This document shows positions 4,996 to 5,366 of a stretch of DNA of 5,366 nucleotides, piece after piece. The DNA lies in contig QKJO01000159.1 of NCBI GenBank assembly GCA_003249275.1, positions 1-5,366 on the forward strand, read 5' to 3'. A program made the translations under genes and the position numbers. Below the pieces are notes generated by a model. The model saw only the letters and a program-made list of their open reading frames with translations. It did not search any database and was not told where the DNA came from. Origin of the DNA: Spirochaetaceae bacterium (GTDB lineage: Bacteria > Spirochaetota > Spirochaetia > Spirochaetales_E > Spirochaetaceae_B). The stretch's first letter is position 1; the number at the start of each line of letters is the position of its first letter.

Positions 4996-5366
4996 ATGGA
5001 TTTGAAAACACAGATAGAGACAGGTCAGACTGTTTTGGGAATTGAGCTTGGTTCGACAAGAATCAAGGCTGTCCTTATAGGCATGGACAACAACCCCATC
5101 GCCTCAGGCGGACATGGATGGGAAAACACTCTGGATAACGGAATCTGGACTTACCCTCTGGATGAAGTATGGGCGGGAGTGCAGAACTCCTACTCCAACC
5201 TGAAAAAAGACGTCAGAGAGAAGTACGGCGTCTCCCTTAAAACCGTGAAATCCATGGGTTTCAGCGGAATGATGCACGGCTATCTTGTTTTTGACAAAAA
5301 CGACAAACAGCTCAGCCCCTTCCGAACCTGGAGAAACAACATCACCGGTGAAGCAGCAGGCAAACT
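4996..5366 (+). CDS. FGGY-family carbohydrate kinase, probable L-ribulokinase, 3' end outside window
   Basis: The first 123 codons of a sugar kinase of the FGGY / hexokinase-actin fold; FGGY proteins are usually about 500-560 residues, so most of it is missing. Visible parts of the N-terminal domain are the phosphate-binding loop VLGIELGSTRIKAVLI (13-28), WENTLDNGIWTYPLDEVW (42-59), FSGMMHGYLVFD (89-100, where many FGGY kinases have SGQMHG) and PFRTWRNN (107-114, equivalent to the sugar-contacting LWND region). These variants belong, as I recall, to an FGGY clade found in arabinose loci of Bacteroidetes, clostridia and spirochaetes, distinct from classical AraB. The expected role is ATP-dependent phosphorylation of L-ribulose, between AraA and AraD, deduced from the shared LacI operators and neighbours. 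Xylulose or another ketose kinase remains possible until the C-terminal domain is seen. Confidence 0.9.
   Translation, partial: MDLKTQIETGQTVLGIELGSTRIKAVLIGMDNNPIASGGHGWENTLDNGIWTYPLDEVWAGVQNSYSNLKKDVREKYGVSLKTVKSMGFSGMMHGYLVFDKNDKQLSPFRTWRNNITGEAAGK

Overview
The window holds an L-arabinose catabolism locus, roughly 48-50 % G+C by eye. The organism is probably a free-living spirochaete (Spirochaeta / Oceanispirochaeta-like). This rests on remembered resemblance of the proteins and on the combination of a GntR-type AraR-like regulator with a LacI regulator and an unorthodox ribulokinase-like FGGY protein. A clostridial or other anaerobic host is not excluded, because no taxonomic marker gene is present.

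Layout. Bases 1-121 hold only a possible 3' end of an unrecognised reading frame. A 14-bp inverted repeat (102-115 / 137-150) follows; it overlaps the start codon of a GntR/LacI-hybrid regulator on + (147-1229, AraR-like). That gene converges on araA (L-arabinose isomerase, 1293-2810, -), and between them lies a strong cUUCGg intrinsic terminator that serves araA. Upstream of araA, on the same strand, are araD (L-ribulose-5-phosphate 4-epimerase, 3020-3721) and a LacI-family regulator (3733-4806), so the order of transcription is lacI-araD-araA. The whole araD-araA gap is filled by two near-identical 69-bp-period hairpin repeats and one degenerate copy. A divergent promoter region (4807-4995) separates lacI from an FGGY-family kinase on + (4996 to beyond the window end), which is the likely L-ribulokinase.

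Function. AraA converts L-arabinose to L-ribulose, the kinase would phosphorylate it, and AraD would epimerise L-ribulose-5-phosphate to D-xylulose-5-phosphate for the pentose phosphate pathway. All catalytic residues I can check in AraA and AraD are present. The kinase and the lacI-araD-araA operon are driven from two almost mirror-image promoters. Each carries a near-perfect LacI operator directly downstream of its -10 box, and the operator centres are 115 bp apart (about 11 helical turns), so the LacI protein very probably controls both units and itself, perhaps by looping. The GntR-type regulator appears to have its own operator pair at its start codon, with a further operator-like match inside its gene.

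The enzymes are ordinary. The less usual material is regulatory: the symmetric divergent control region, the operator pair over a start codon without a clear Shine-Dalgarno sequence, two regulators at one arabinose locus, and the hairpin-repeat array between araD and araA. I did not find evidence of a wholly new system.
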